Source: Neocallimastix lanati (nom. inval.) | Lineage: Eukaryota > Neocallimastigomycota > Neocallimastigomycetes > Neocallimastigales > Neocallimastigaceae | Length of the DNA stretch: 61,198 nt | NCBI GenBank assembly: GCA_016946835.1 | Contig: JACVTC010000175.1 | Span: 255,001-316,198 of the forward strand | Direction of reading: 5' to 3' | Shown here: positions 44,526-57,012 of the stretch, piece after piece | How positions within the stretch are numbered: position 1 is the stretch's first letter | Layout of the letters: each line of letters begins with the position of its first letter | The notes under the pieces: generated by a model | Database searches by the model: none | The model's input: the letters and a program-made list of their open reading frames with translations, nothing else | What the model was told of the DNA's origin: nothing | Program-made: the position numbers and the translations under genes

Positions 44526-45571
44526 TTCTTTTATTTGATACTTTTATTTGATACTTTTATTTGATACTTTTATTTTATTATATAATTATATATATATATA
44601 GTATGATTTCAACAAAAATTATATAAATATTAATTATAATTAATATCAGAAAGATTATTTTTTTTTTTTATTTTTAAATATTATTTAATTCACTGAAAAA
44701 ATAAGGCAAAAAAAAAAAAAAATTTTTTTGGTTTTGGAAAATGCTTTTTTTAACAAATAATATAGCAATTAAATCAGATAATTACAAAATATTAAAAAAT
44801 ACAATATAAATTATATTAAATTTATGTTATTCCATTAGAATATCAACTATATTATTAGAAATATAAAAATTTATTAGTTTTATGTGATATTCGTTATGTA
44901 TTGAATTTCTTTTACTATATATAATTTATAAAAAGTTAAAAAGTTATTTATTCAATTATTATACAAAAAAATTTATATATTATAATTTAGGTTTTAATTA
45001 TTATAAAATGTGATAATTATATATTAAATAAATGATAACTACAACATTATATTAAAACTTTCTAAATATAAAATATAATTACAAAGATTTAATATACAAG
45101 GTAATTTTTCTATGTATATTGAAATTATCATTTTCTGTAATAATTTATATGTAAAGTATTTTATTAAAGATTAAATAAATGATTTTTTCACAATCAATTT
45201 AAGCAAGTAAAAAAATAAATATTTATTTATATAAATGATATAAAAAATTTTCTTAGTTAACCACTTTAAAAAAATATTATTTTAGTATTATATATTTACA
45301 TTTTAACCTATAAATTAACCTAAATAGTTTAAATATTTTTATATATGTTTTTTATGTATTAATATATTAAAGAATAATAAAATTAATTTAAATATATATA
45401 TATTTATTTTAAAAAAAAATTGATTTAAAAATTATTGTTTGATGTATAAATTTGTAATAATAATTATTAATAATAAATAATAATAATAATAATAAAAATA
45501 ATAATAATAATTTATAATAAGAATAATTGGAATAAGAATAATAATTTATAATAATAATAATAATAATAATG

Positions 45572-45611
<40 letters not shown>

Positions 45612-46839
45612 TAATAATAATAATGATAATAATTTATAATTGATAATAATGATATATGTTGTTTATTTAATATAATAATACATATGTGTTATGGTTAACA
45701 AGGAAAAAAAAATAGATTTACACTAAACGTATTTCAATATTTTTTTTATTATTTTATAATTACAATATTATTTCTACCAAAGAAAAACAATAACAAGAAT
45801 AAGAATTAATATTAATTATTATATATAGTAAAGTATTAATAATATATAATTATAAATAGATATAATAAATAAGAATATATATAATAATTATATATATTAT
45901 ATGAATAATATAAACTATTTTATTATATAAACTTTAATATTTTAAAATATAAAGTGTAAATTAATATTTAAGAAATATATATAAAAAATGTAATATAATA
46001 AATACAATATATAAATAATATAAAATACAAATTATAATATAAAATATATAATAATATAAATTATTATAATAAGATATAAATTAAATATCTGAATATATAA
46101 ATATTCAAATATACAAATATGTTGCTACACATATTTGTATAATATCATTTGTTACTTTTATGAAAGTTACACAAAATACTCAGACTAACATTAATTTATA
46201 TAACATAAAATAAACACAATAACTAACTTAACCATAAAAAATAAATATAAATATACTTTAATTATATAATATATAAAATAATATTAATAAATATATAAAA
46301 TAATTATTAAGTTGTTTTCTATATAAATAAATTATAAAGTTAATAATTTGATAAAAAAAAAATAAAATTTATATTATTTATAGTTTTAAAAAAAATATGT
46401 AGCAAAAAAAATAGAAAAAAATAGTAGGCATAATCCATTTAACCACTTATTTTTATATTAAATATAAATATTTGAAATAAAGTAATAATTTTTTTTAACA
46501 TATTTAAAAAAGAGTAAAACTATTTAAATAATTTTAAAAGGTATATAATTTTTTTTTATTATTTTTAAAATATTTCTAATAATAAATAAAAAATTATATA
46601 TGAAAGAATAAATAATATATAGATAAATAACTTGTTACATTTTATATAAGGAATTAAGACAATTATTAAAATTTTATATAAAATATATGTATTCATAATA
46701 TTAATTTTTAAAAATCTAATTTTAATAAAATTATAAAAGAAGTTTTAAATAAAATATAATAATAAAGAAAAATATTCCTTATTTTAATGATAATTAAATT
46801 AAATTAAATTAAATTAAATTAAATTTAAAAAAAAAAAAA
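44526..46839. other. Unit-2 upstream region, no gene
   Basis: AT-rich DNA with (AAT)n at 45475-45640. It precedes the second TerD-like gene and includes the same (AAATT)n run before the ATG. Nearly identical to 54696-57012. Confidence 0.6.
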
Positions 46840-49800
46840 ATGGTGAATTATCGATATTTAAATAATTATAGAGATAATAATATTAACAATATATTTTTAA
46901 GAAGAAGTAATAAATTTAGTGTAAAAAAGGAAGAAGATTTAAATGACTATTTCAAAAATAATATTATTACCACAATAGGTAATAAACCAAAGTATTCTTT
47001 TTTAAAAAATATCCTTGAAATTAAAAGTTGTAATCTTTTAAATTGTAAATTAGTATTAAATGGAAATGAAGTTGAATTTGAAAATGGAAAACTTATTACT
47101 ACAACAGAAATAGTGAATAATGATGTTGATATTAAGATTTTAAAAGAATTAATTGAAGCAGAAACTAAGGAAATTAGAGAGATGATAGTTTTACCTCTAA
47201 CTCTCAATGCCAATTTATCTACTCTAGGCTACATCATGGATGTTGAACTTTTAAAAATTGTATCATTTTATGATAAAAATAATATTGAAAGATTTAGTAA
47301 ATATTTAATTTCGAAGTTTAAAGAATTCAATGATTCAGACGATGACTATAATCCTATTTATCCAAGTTTTCCTGGTGAAACTATAGATCCCAGTTCAATT
47401 TACCTATATTATTCTCAATGGCTTCATTACTTAGATCATTCCCCAGATTATGATAAAAAATCTCTCATTCCAAAAAGTTATCAATGGGGTATGAAAAAAT
47501 TGGATCAAGAAGAAGAAAGTAATTCCAATTTTTTAAGTGAAATTTCAGTAGGAGATTCCAATGAAAAAAAACTAAAAATTATTTCTTATGGTGACGAAGA
47601 AGAATTTTGTCAATCTATGATGGTACTCATGCAATCTTCAGAAAATTTTGTTGAAAAAGATGCAAATGACATTGATATATTTATGGGTAATGTAATAGAT
47701 CATGAAAAATATATACCTAAACCAATCCGTAATTTAGAAAATTTAGCCCATGTCACCAACTCCTATCTTAATTATTTTCGTGGTAAAAATTTACCATTTA
47801 ATACCATTTATTCCTGGTTTAGTCATTTCAACATATCCTATGATGAAGTATTAATTATTGCTTTAGCATTTTCAAATCATTTTAATGTTGCTTCGGATCT
47901 TAAAAAATATAGAAAATTTGAATATTTAGGTGATACACATCAAAAAATTTTAATGAAATTTTTAAACGATTGCTCCGGAACTCATCGTTACAATGAATTT
48001 TTAAAAAAAAAGAAAGTATGGTCAAGACTTTGTGGAACTATTTATACGGATAATTTTATGAAGGAATATCCAGAGTTGGTGAAAGATTTATTAAGAATTT
48101 CTAAGGAAGATGTTTTTAATTTTATTTCTATTAATCGATCTCGTAAATACATTGATTTTGATGAGGATAAAGAAGAAGGAAGTGGAAACAACAGCAGTAG
48201 AGGAAATTTAGATGATCTCTATAAAAAGGAAATTGAAAAAGCTTTAAAAAGCAATAGTGAATTTCTTTCTTCAGCCACTTTTAAATCTTGTAATCTTTTA
48301 AGTAGTATTATTTCAGTGAATGGGACTGATTATGAATTTGAAAATGGGAAATTATTATTAGATGAAGAGGAGGAAGAAGAGGATGAAGAACAGACGAACG
48401 AGAAGGAAAATGAAAATAATTCTAAAAGCAAGGAAGAATTATTTATGAAACCTTTAAAAAGTTTGATGAATAAGGCCACCAAACTTATTCGACAAAAATT
48501 AAATATAGTTCTTTCTTTAAATGAAAATATTTCTAAATTAGGTTTTTGTATGGATATTCCACTCTTAAAGAAAATAGCGGTATATGACGAGTATGAAATT
48601 GAAGAAATCTATCAATTAATATCTTCAGAATTAGAAAATATAACATGTTCTCGAATCAATTATATGCCACCTTATTATAATTTCCCTCGTAATCATCTTT
48701 CCATAGAATTAACCTATAAAAGTTATTGTAAGTGGCTCCTTTCCTTGGAATTATTAAACTATGATCCAAATATGATTCCAACGAATTATAGAACTCGATT
48801 TGAACAGTATCACGATGCTGAAGTTATAGAAAATGAAGTAAGGAATATCAAATTAAAAACTCTTTCTATCGGTCATAAAGATGAATTTTATCAAGTGATG
48901 ATCCACCTCATGAGTGCCTCGGAAGCCATTTCCAAAGAAGATATTATGGATTTGCATTCCTTTATTAAGTATGAAGAGAATCGTTTAAAATATATTCCAG
49001 AAATGATTCCAAATAAAGAAAATCTTGCCAATATTATTTATCGATTGGTACTCTATTGTATGACTGAGTCACCACCTTTAGAGACCATTTTACCTTATTA
49101 TACTAATGTTAATGATGTCTTAAGATTAGCTTTGGTCATGTCTGGAAATCAAGCCTCCGATTTAGGAAGATCAGTAAAATTTAAATCATTTAAAAATTCA
49201 GAAAGAAGAATATTAATGACACTCTTGAATAATTGCCGTAACCGTTATGAGGACTTTATGAAATATAAAAATATGTGGGAAAGATTTTGTGAACGAGTAC
49301 ATCCTTCCAAATTCAAGAATCTTTATCCTGACTTAATAAATGATCTACTGGGAAGTTATCGTATATTAGGTACTCCAGAACATAAAAAAATTAGAATGGA
49401 ATATCGATTTTATCTTTCTCTCTATGAATTGGATGATCGATTTAAGGAATATAAAGAAAAGGTTCGTAAGTATGTTAAAGAATTAAAAAAAAAAAGAGAA
49501 GAAGAAAAGAAAAAGGAACAAGAAAAGAATGAAAATACAACTAGCACAACAAATAATACTATGAACACTACTTCTAATACCAATGATAATAATAATACTA
49601 ATGATAATAATAATACTAATGATAATAACAATAATAATGAAAGTCTCATTAGAATTCGTGAAAGATTGAATGTAATAAGAAATGATAAGATTTTTAATAA
49701 TATAAATAAAGTATTAGGTGTGAGCGATCTTTTTAATATTTCAGAACATCAAACATTCTTAAAAAAATTTAATAGTATTGAAACTATGCCAAAGGATATA

Positions 49801-51855
49801 AGAGAATATATTCATCAATATTTATTGACAATTGCAGGCGTAGCCTATAGCAATCTATTAGTTATTATTAATAATAATTTTCTAAATAATAGTAACTGTA
49901 TTTATTGGGATTCAGAAAAACGAAAAAATATGGTTAAAAAAAATTATGAAATGGTGTATGAAGGATTACCGGAAATTTTAATTCATCATAATGAAACTAT
50001 TTTACCTACACTTAGAAGAGAACTTTTAGAAAAAAGAATTCAGGAGCTTCAACCATTCATTTTAAAATTAAATAAACAAAATCTTCAATATAAAAAGGAA
50101 AGACCAACATTTAATTCTCAATGGACTGAATTTATGGTCAATCAACAAATAAATGAAGCCGCTCATTTGTTATCTCAAAAACCAGGAGTTTATCTTCGTC
50201 ATTTAGATGAATTAATTACAAAGAGTCAAAATGAGGAGGAAATTAAAGAAATTATAACTTTTTTAGAAAAGGTAGCTCAAAAAGCTTCCGTTAAGGTACT
50301 GTTAAGTGTTATGGGCTATTTCCAAAATAGAATAGGAAAAAAAATGAATATGAGAGCTTTTCTTATTAAAAGTAATGATAATAGTAAAAGTAATAATAAG
50401 AAAGAGAGAGGAAGAAATGGTCATGGTAATTCCTCTATAAAAAGTTCCATTTATTATACAGATAAAGTTAAGGAACCTCTTAGAGAAGAACTTTGTCATC
50501 AAATAATTAAAATTATTGATGAAGCTCTTCTTCAAAAATTTAAAGATAAATCTCCATTCCATGGAGTTTATATTAGTCCAGAACTTCAAAAAATGTATAT
50601 TCCTTTTGATCTCAGAAATGCTAGTAAAGGTTTAGAAAATTATACTAAAGGATCTCGATTAGATCTTTCCTTTAAAAATATTACTCAAGAAGAAAAGGAA
50701 CAAATGGTAAAGGATGCAGAGATTGCACTTGAAAAGAAACAAGCCGAAGAAAAACAAATGTATGATAAGAAAAAGAAGCATGAAATTGATCTCATCAATT
50801 TGAAATCAAGAATAAGTAAGAAGGAAAAAGAGATTGAAACGAAATCTAAAGCAATAAATACTCAAAATAAATCAAAAAAAGAAATAAAACAAATCCTAAA
50901 ACAATTGAATAAAGAATTAGAAAAAGACCGAAGAATAGAAACACGTTGTAGAAAAGATTTCAATACCGCCTCAGTAAAATGGGAAAATCTAGAAAAACAG
51001 GTTCAAAAGCTTGAAAAGGATTTAGAGGATAAAAGAAATTGTCCAATCGGTGTCAGTTATAAAAGTATTAGACTTTTCACCCTTGGATTTTCTAAATTAA
51101 TTCTTGAAATATATGATGAAGATTATAATATGATGGCCCTCATTACTAAGAACTCCGATTCCGATTATGGAACCAGTTATCAAAAACAATATCATCTATT
51201 TTTTGGTGAGGAATGGTCCACCGTATATGCCGATATAGATATTGATACCATTTTAGAACAGAAAGGAAGATATATTATGGTAAATATAGGTTCCGATTGT
51301 TGTTCATCTCAATTTGGATGGATGGAAAGAGAATTTGTTCATTCCGATGAACCTTTTGAACCATCAACGGTTCGTCAAACCATTCAATTAAACTATCAAG
51401 GAGAAGCCAGTCCTATCGTTCTTGATTGTAAAACTCGTGAATTTATCTGGTTGGACTATTCATTCCCTCAGAAATATTATGAAAAGTTTGTTATAGCTTA
51501 TCATCGATATAAAAAAATGATGCGTCATCTCAACGCTAATAATTATCAACCTGATGATGTTTATTCTGAAGAAAAAATAATGACTACAACGGATAATTAT
51601 AATAAATTATTAGCTCTTAATTCGAAGATTAAAAAGAGTATCTTTTATTACTTTATGGAACCCATACGACTTTCAATAGCTGATTTAATTCAAATTCATA
51701 TTCAAGCCAGAGGAGGAAAGTATTTAGAAAAAGAAGAAGATTTAAGAGACGAAGATACTGCCTTTTACCCTTATATGCCTTATATTAAGAAAGAAAAGGT
51801 ACATTATATTAATTGTAATCAATTAGAAGTTCTACTATCCGATTATATGAATTGA
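46840..51855 (+). CDS. Giant TerD-associated-like protein, copy 2 (1671 residues, identical to copy 1)
   Basis: The protein is identical to that of 36662-41677 over all 1671 residues, and I found no nucleotide difference in the stretches compared. Domain order and interpretation are as for copy 1. Because the 5' flank just upstream differs from copy 1's, the two genes could be expressed differently even though the products are the same. Perfect identity implies very recent duplication, gene conversion, or a repeat-related assembly error. Confidence 0.7.
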   Translation: MVNYRYLNNYRDNNINNIFLRRSNKFSVKKEEDLNDYFKNNIITTIGNKPKYSFLKNILEIKSCNLLNCKLVLNGNEVEFENGKLITTTEIVNNDVDIKILKELIEAETKEIREMIVLPLTLNANLSTLGYIMDVELLKIVSFYDKNNIERFSKYLISKFKEFNDSDDDYNPIYPSFPGETIDPSSIYLYYSQWLHYLDHSPDYDKKSLIPKSYQWGMKKLDQEEESNSNFLSEISVGDSNEKKLKIISYGDEEEFCQSMMVLMQSSENFVEKDANDIDIFMGNVIDHEKYIPKPIRNLENLAHVTNSYLNYFRGKNLPFNTIYSWFSHFNISYDEVLIIALAFSNHFNVASDLKKYRKFEYLGDTHQKILMKFLNDCSGTHRYNEFLKKKKVWSRLCGTIYTDNFMKEYPELVKDLLRISKEDVFNFISINRSRKYIDFDEDKEEGSGNNSSRGNLDDLYKKEIEKALKSNSEFLSSATFKSCNLLSSIISVNGTDYEFENGKLLLDEEEEEEDEEQTNEKENENNSKSKEELFMKPLKSLMNKATKLIRQKLNIVLSLNENISKLGFCMDIPLLKKIAVYDEYEIEEIYQLISSELENITCSRINYMPPYYNFPRNHLSIELTYKSYCKWLLSLELLNYDPNMIPTNYRTRFEQYHDAEVIENEVRNIKLKTLSIGHKDEFYQVMIHLMSASEAISKEDIMDLHSFIKYEENRLKYIPEMIPNKENLANIIYRLVLYCMTESPPLETILPYYTNVNDVLRLALVMSGNQASDLGRSVKFKSFKNSERRILMTLLNNCRNRYEDFMKYKNMWERFCERVHPSKFKNLYPDLINDLLGSYRILGTPEHKKIRMEYRFYLSLYELDDRFKEYKEKVRKYVKELKKKREEEKKKEQEKNENTTSTTNNTMNTTSNTNDNNNTNDNNNTNDNNNNNESLIRIRERLNVIRNDKIFNNINKVLGVSDLFNISEHQTFLKKFNSIETMPKDIREYIHQYLLTIAGVAYSNLLVIINNNFLNNSNCIYWDSEKRKNMVKKNYEMVYEGLPEILIHHNETILPTLRRELLEKRIQELQPFILKLNKQNLQYKKERPTFNSQWTEFMVNQQINEAAHLLSQKPGVYLRHLDELITKSQNEEEIKEIITFLEKVAQKASVKVLLSVMGYFQNRIGKKMNMRAFLIKSNDNSKSNNKKERGRNGHGNSSIKSSIYYTDKVKEPLREELCHQIIKIIDEALLQKFKDKSPFHGVYISPELQKMYIPFDLRNASKGLENYTKGSRLDLSFKNITQEEKEQMVKDAEIALEKKQAEEKQMYDKKKKHEIDLINLKSRISKKEKEIETKSKAINTQNKSKKEIKQILKQLNKELEKDRRIETRCRKDFNTASVKWENLEKQVQKLEKDLEDKRNCPIGVSYKSIRLFTLGFSKLILEIYDEDYNMMALITKNSDSDYGTSYQKQYHLFFGEEWSTVYADIDIDTILEQKGRYIMVNIGSDCCSSQFGWMEREFVHSDEPFEPSTVRQTIQLNYQGEASPIVLDCKTREFIWLDYSFPQKYYEKFVIAYHRYKKMMRHLNANNYQPDDVYSEEKIMTTTDNYNKLLALNSKIKKSIFYYFMEPIRLSIADLIQIHIQARGGKYLEKEEDLRDEDTAFYPYMPYIKKEKVHYINCNQLEVLLSDYMN

Positions 51856-52497
51856 TAAAAAAAAAAAATTATAATGAAACAAAGCAATATATTTATATAT
51901 ATACGTCATATATATAATATAAGTATTGATTAAATAAGAATTTAATAAAAATTTATAATAGTTATAATAATATATTAAAAAAATCTTTTTTTTTTAAATT
52001 TTAAATATATTTTATTTAGTTTCCTTATATATATATTACAGATATATATTTATAGTTATATTATTATTTTTTTTTTTTTTTTATAATATATTGATATAAA
52101 AATCGGAATATTCAAATTTTAATAATTTTTTTTTTATATAATAATAAAATTAAATAATAAATATTAATAATAAATCAAATTTTATATATTATTAATTTTG
52201 TGTATTACTTTTAAAAAGAATTCTTTACTTAAAAATCAATATGTAATTAAATTTTTAATATGTATATTAATATTAATATATATATATAATATACAATATA
52301 TTTAAATAAAAGTATAATATATATAAATTTTAAAATATAAATATAATATTTTTATTTTAAAAAACTATATATATATATTAAGAAAAATTAAGAAAAAAAA
52401 TATATATAAATTTAAATATGATAGTAATAGAAAATAAAAAAAAATAAAAAAAAAAAAATAAAGTTTATTTATAATATAAAATCCACAAAGATTAGAA
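51856..52497. other. 3' flank of TerD-like copy 2
   Basis: Repeats 41678-42319; no gene seen. Confidence 0.5.
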
Positions 52498-52658
52498 CTC
52501 TTTTTCCAGGTCCATGGAAAAGGAATAGCCTATATCAGGTTTACTAATTACAATTTTCTGCGATTATGATGATAATCGATGGTTATCCTTTCTAAAGTAG
52601 ATTCTAGTACGAAAAGTGTAAATTAGAATACTGGAAGACTGTTGAAAGTGAACCTGAT
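52498..52658 (+). mobile_element. LINE RT-region fragment (unit 2 copy)
   Basis: Copy of 42320-42480 carried along by the segmental duplication. Confidence 0.55.
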
Positions 52659-52663
52659 CTTTT

Positions 52664-53143
52664 GGAGTGTTGCATTTCGTAACGTGGCTTGTAAATTTAA
52701 ATTTGATTCATAATTTAACAGCCTATATCTTTTTCTTTTTTAAATTATTGTAAATTAATATATAAATAAAAATAGAAATAAATATAAATTGGTTAATTTT
52801 TTTTTTTTTTTTTAAATGAAATTTAGATATTATTATTAAATATTTATTAATTTTAGCAAAAATATTAAAATATATCTTAAATACTAAAATATATCTTTAA
52901 AATTAAATATTATTTTGTATTTTATTATATATTTTGTTAGTATTTTAACAGAAAATACTAAAATATAATAAATATTACCATATATTATTTTAAAAAAAGA
53001 TATTAAAATATTTTTTTATTATTTTATTATTTATTAAAAATTAAATATTATTATTTATTTATTATAATTTAAGCCACTCTTACATCAACGGTTTTTTAAA
53101 GTACACATTTCATATAGAGCCACGTTACGAAATGCACCACTTC
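52664..53143. mobile_element. MITE-like element, CATTTCG family (unit 2 copy)
   Basis: Copy of 42489-42968 carried along by the segmental duplication. Confidence 0.6.
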
Positions 53144-53192
53144 TGCTTTAAACTTGATATGTAGTAACATTGGAATATGTTCAATTAATAAT

Positions 53193-53445
53193 GATAGTGG
53201 TGCATTTCGCCAATTTTTGAAAACATGTGGCGCATTAAAATGTGGCATTTCGCCAAATTGAAAATTATTAAATAAATAAATCAATAAATAAAATATTATT
53301 AAATATTATTAATATTGAATAGAAACAAGTTTAAAAAAAATTATTTTGAATAAATATTTATTTATTTATTCATTTATTTATATCAATACTCCATTTGGCG
53401 AAATGCAACCTGGCGAAATGCAATTTGGAGAAATGCAACTCTCCC
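53193..53445. mobile_element. 253-bp MITE-like element (unit 2 copy)
   Basis: Copy of 43018-43270, still flanked by ATTAATAAT at 53184-53192 and 53446-53454. It arrived by segmental duplication, not by an independent insertion. Confidence 0.8.
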
Positions 53446-53459
53446 ATTAATAATATCAT

Positions 53460-53788
53460 GTAGTATCTACATATTATCGTTGTAATTAATCTATTGTTTT
53501 TTTACTTTAGAATTATTTTGTATATGTATTTTTCTATTTAAACTCACATGTAGCTATTGTAAAATGGAAATATAGGAGATTGATTCTCTCCAAAGTTTGT
53601 ATTTAAGACATTATTTAGCGGATGGGAATCTTTTTATATTTTTTCACTACTAACATTTTTTTCTTTACATGTACATTCTAGTTATTATATGATTATTCAA
53701 TAGAAAAGTTTTACGTTTTAAAGAGCTTTATTAATTGAAAAGAAAACAATTATTGAAAAGATAAAAAAAAAAAAAAAAAAAAAAAAAA
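53460..53788 (+). mobile_element. LINE 5'-UTR-like fragment (unit 2 copy)
   Basis: Copy of 43285-43613, with its A tract at about 53763-53788. Confidence 0.35.
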
Positions 53789-54151
53789 GATTATTCATTA
53801 TAATAGAATATACAAGTGGCTTATTTTACTTAAATATCTTTGCACAAAGATTTTTGAATCGATAATTTTCTAACCCTTGTGAAAAATTATAAATATTATT
53901 ACAGCAATGCAAGATAAAATCAATACTTTATAAAATCAAACATTTACAAAATCATCAAGAACAACGATATAATTCAAGTTTTCATATATTCAACACTACC
54001 ATTTTTTTAATATTATTTATAGGGAGTTTATTTTCTCTTTTATTTTTTTTACTTTTATTTTATTATATATATATTAAAAACAAAATAATTATCTATTTTT
54101 ATTTTTATTATTATTTTTTATTTTTTACTTCTTTTATTTTATTTTTTTAGG

Positions 54152-54245
54152 CTTACCTTCTCATTCGGATCAACTGAATCGATTTTCTGAACATTATCGT
54201 GAACTAGTTTTTGATGTTACTCACCATAGTCTGGATAATGAATAA
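54152..54245 (+). mobile_element. LINE coding fragment upstream of RT (unit 2 copy)
   Basis: Copy of 43977-44070 with the same 31-codon open stretch. Confidence 0.5.
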
Positions 54246-54329
54246 AAAAAATTACTTTATATTTAAACTTTTATTATTTGTTTTATTTTATTCAATTTTA
54301 ACTAATATCACATTTTATAAAAGCTTTAA

Positions 54330-54695
54330 ATTATATTTAAAAGATAAATAAAATAAAATAAAATAAATAGTTGAAATATAAATATAAAGTACAGATTAAA
54401 TAAAATAAAATATAATAAAATAAAATAAATAGTAAAATATGAATATAAAGTACAGATTAAATAAAATAAAATAAAATAAATAGTAAAATATGAATATAAA
54501 GTACAGATTAAATAAAATAAAATAAAATAAATAGTAAAATATGAATATAAAGTACAGATTAAATAAAATAAAATAGAATAAAATTAATAGTAAAATATGA
54601 ATATAAAATACAGATTGAATAAAATAAAATAAAATAAAATAAATAGTAAAATATGAATATAAAGTACAGATTGAATAAAATAAAATAAGATAAAA
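54330..54695. repeat. ~51-bp minisatellite (unit 2 copy)
   Basis: Same six-copy array as 44155-44525, in the same order of variants. Confidence 0.8.
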
Positions 54696-55746
54696 GAGAA
54701 TTCTTTTATTTGATACTTTTATTTGATACTTTTATTTGATACTTTTATTTTATTATATAATTATATATATATATAGTATGATTTCAACAAAAATTATATA
54801 AATATTAATTATAATTAATATCAGAAAGATTATTTTTTTTTTTATTTTTAAATATTATTTAATTCACTGAAAAAATAAGGCAAAAAAAAAAAAAAAATTT
54901 TTTTGGTTTTGGAAAATGCTTTTTTTAACAAATAATATAGCAATTAAATCAGATAATTACAAAATATTAAAAAATACAATATAAATTATATTAAATTTAT
55001 GTTATTCCATTAGAATATCAACTATATTATTAGAAATATAAAAATTTATTAGTTTTATGTGATATTCGTTATGTATTGAATTTCTTTTACTATATATAAT
55101 TTATAAAAAGTTAAAAAGTTATTTATTCAATTATTATACAAAAAAATTTATATATTATAATTTAGGTTTTAATTATTATAAAATGTGATAATTATATATT
55201 AAATAAATGATAACTACAACATTATATTAAAACTTTCTAAATATAAAATATAATTACAAAGATTTAATATACAAGGTAATTTTTCTATGTATATTGAAAT
55301 TATCATTTTCTGTAATAATTTATATGTAAAGTATTTTATTAAAGATTAAATAAATGATTTTTTCACAATCAATTTAAGCAAGTAAAAAAATAAATATTTA
55401 TTTATATAAATGATATAAAAAATTTTCTTAGTTAACCACTTTAAAAAAATATTATTTTAGTATTATATATTTACATTTTAACCTATAAATTAACCTAAAT
55501 AGTTTAAATATTTTTATATATGTTTTTTATGTATTAATATATTAAAGAATAATAAAATTAATTTAAATATATATATATTTATTTTAAAAAAAAATTGATT
55601 TAAAAATTATTGTTTGATGTATAAATTTGTAATAATAATTATTAATAATAAATAATAATAATAATAATAAAAATAATAATAATAATTTATAATAAGAATA
55701 ATTGGAATAAGAATAATAATTTATAATAATAATAATAATAATAATG

Positions 55747-55786
<40 letters not shown>

Positions 55787-57012
55787 TAATAATAATAATG
55801 ATAATAATTTATAATTGATAATAATGATATATGTTGTTTATTTAATATAATAATACATATGTGTTATGGTTAACAAGGAAAAAAAAATAGATTTACACTA
55901 AACGTATTTCAATATTTTTTTTATTATTTTATAATTACAATATTATTTCTACCAAAGAAAAACAATAACAAGAATAAGAATTAATATTAATTATTATATA
56001 TAGTAAAGTATTAATAATATATAATTATAAATAGATATAATAAATAAGAATATATATAATAATTATATATATTATATGAATAATATAAACTATTTTATTA
56101 TATAAACTTTAATATTTTAAAATATAAAGTGTAAATTAATATTTAAGAAATATATATAAAAAATGTAATATAATAAATACAATATATAAATAATATAAAA
56201 TACAAATTATAATATAAAATATATAATAATATAAATTATTATAATAAGATATAAATTAAATATCTGAATATATAAATATTCAAATATACAAATATGTTGC
56301 TACACATATTTGTATAATATCATTTGTTACTTTTATGAAAGTTACACAAAATACTCAGACTAACATTAATTTATATAACATAAAATAAACACAATAACTA
56401 ACTTAACCATAAAAAATAAATATAAATATACTTTAATTATATAATATATAAAATAATATTAATAAATATATAAAATAATTATTAAGTTGTTTTCTATATA
56501 AATAAATTATAAAGTTAATAATTTGATAAAAAAAAATAAAATTTATATTATTTATAGTTTTAAAAAAAATATGTAGCAAAAAAATAGAAAAAAAATAGTA
56601 GGCATAATCCATTTAACCACTTATTTTTATATTAAATATAAATATTTGAAATAAAGTAATAATTTTTTTTAACATATTTAAAAAAGAGTAAAACTATTTA
56701 AATAATTTAAAAGGTATATAATTTTTTTTTATTATTTTTAAAATATTTCTAATAATAAATAAAAAATTATATATGAAAGAATAAATAATATATAGATAAA
56801 TAACTTGTTACATTTTATATAAGGAATTAAGACAATTATTAAAATTTTATATAAAATATATGTATTCATAATATTAATTTTTAAAAATCTAATTTTAATA
56901 AAATTATAAAAGAAGTTTTAAATAAAATATAATAATAAAGAAAAATATTCCTTATTTTAATGATAATTAAATTAAATTAAATTAAATTAAATTAAATTTA
57001 AAAAAAAAAAAA
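54696..57012. other. Unit-3 upstream region, no gene
   Basis: Near-identical to 44526-46839 apart from a few homopolymer lengths (for example around 56530-56600). Confidence 0.6.

Larger units (their letters stand above)
36575..46753. repeat. Tandem segmental duplication, unit 1 (~10.18 kb)
   Basis: From about 36575 (80 bp before the ATG) the sequence matches the next unit essentially base for base through the gene, its 3' flank and the following upstream region. The gene starts are 10178 bp apart. The only differences noticed are homopolymer or dinucleotide lengths, for example near 42190. Upstream of 36575 the match drops sharply. Confidence 0.9.
46754..56926. repeat. Tandem segmental duplication, unit 2 (~10.17 kb)
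   Basis: Second copy of the unit beginning at 36575; the next unit starts at about 56927. Gene-to-gene spacing to copy 3 is 10173 bp. Confidence 0.9.
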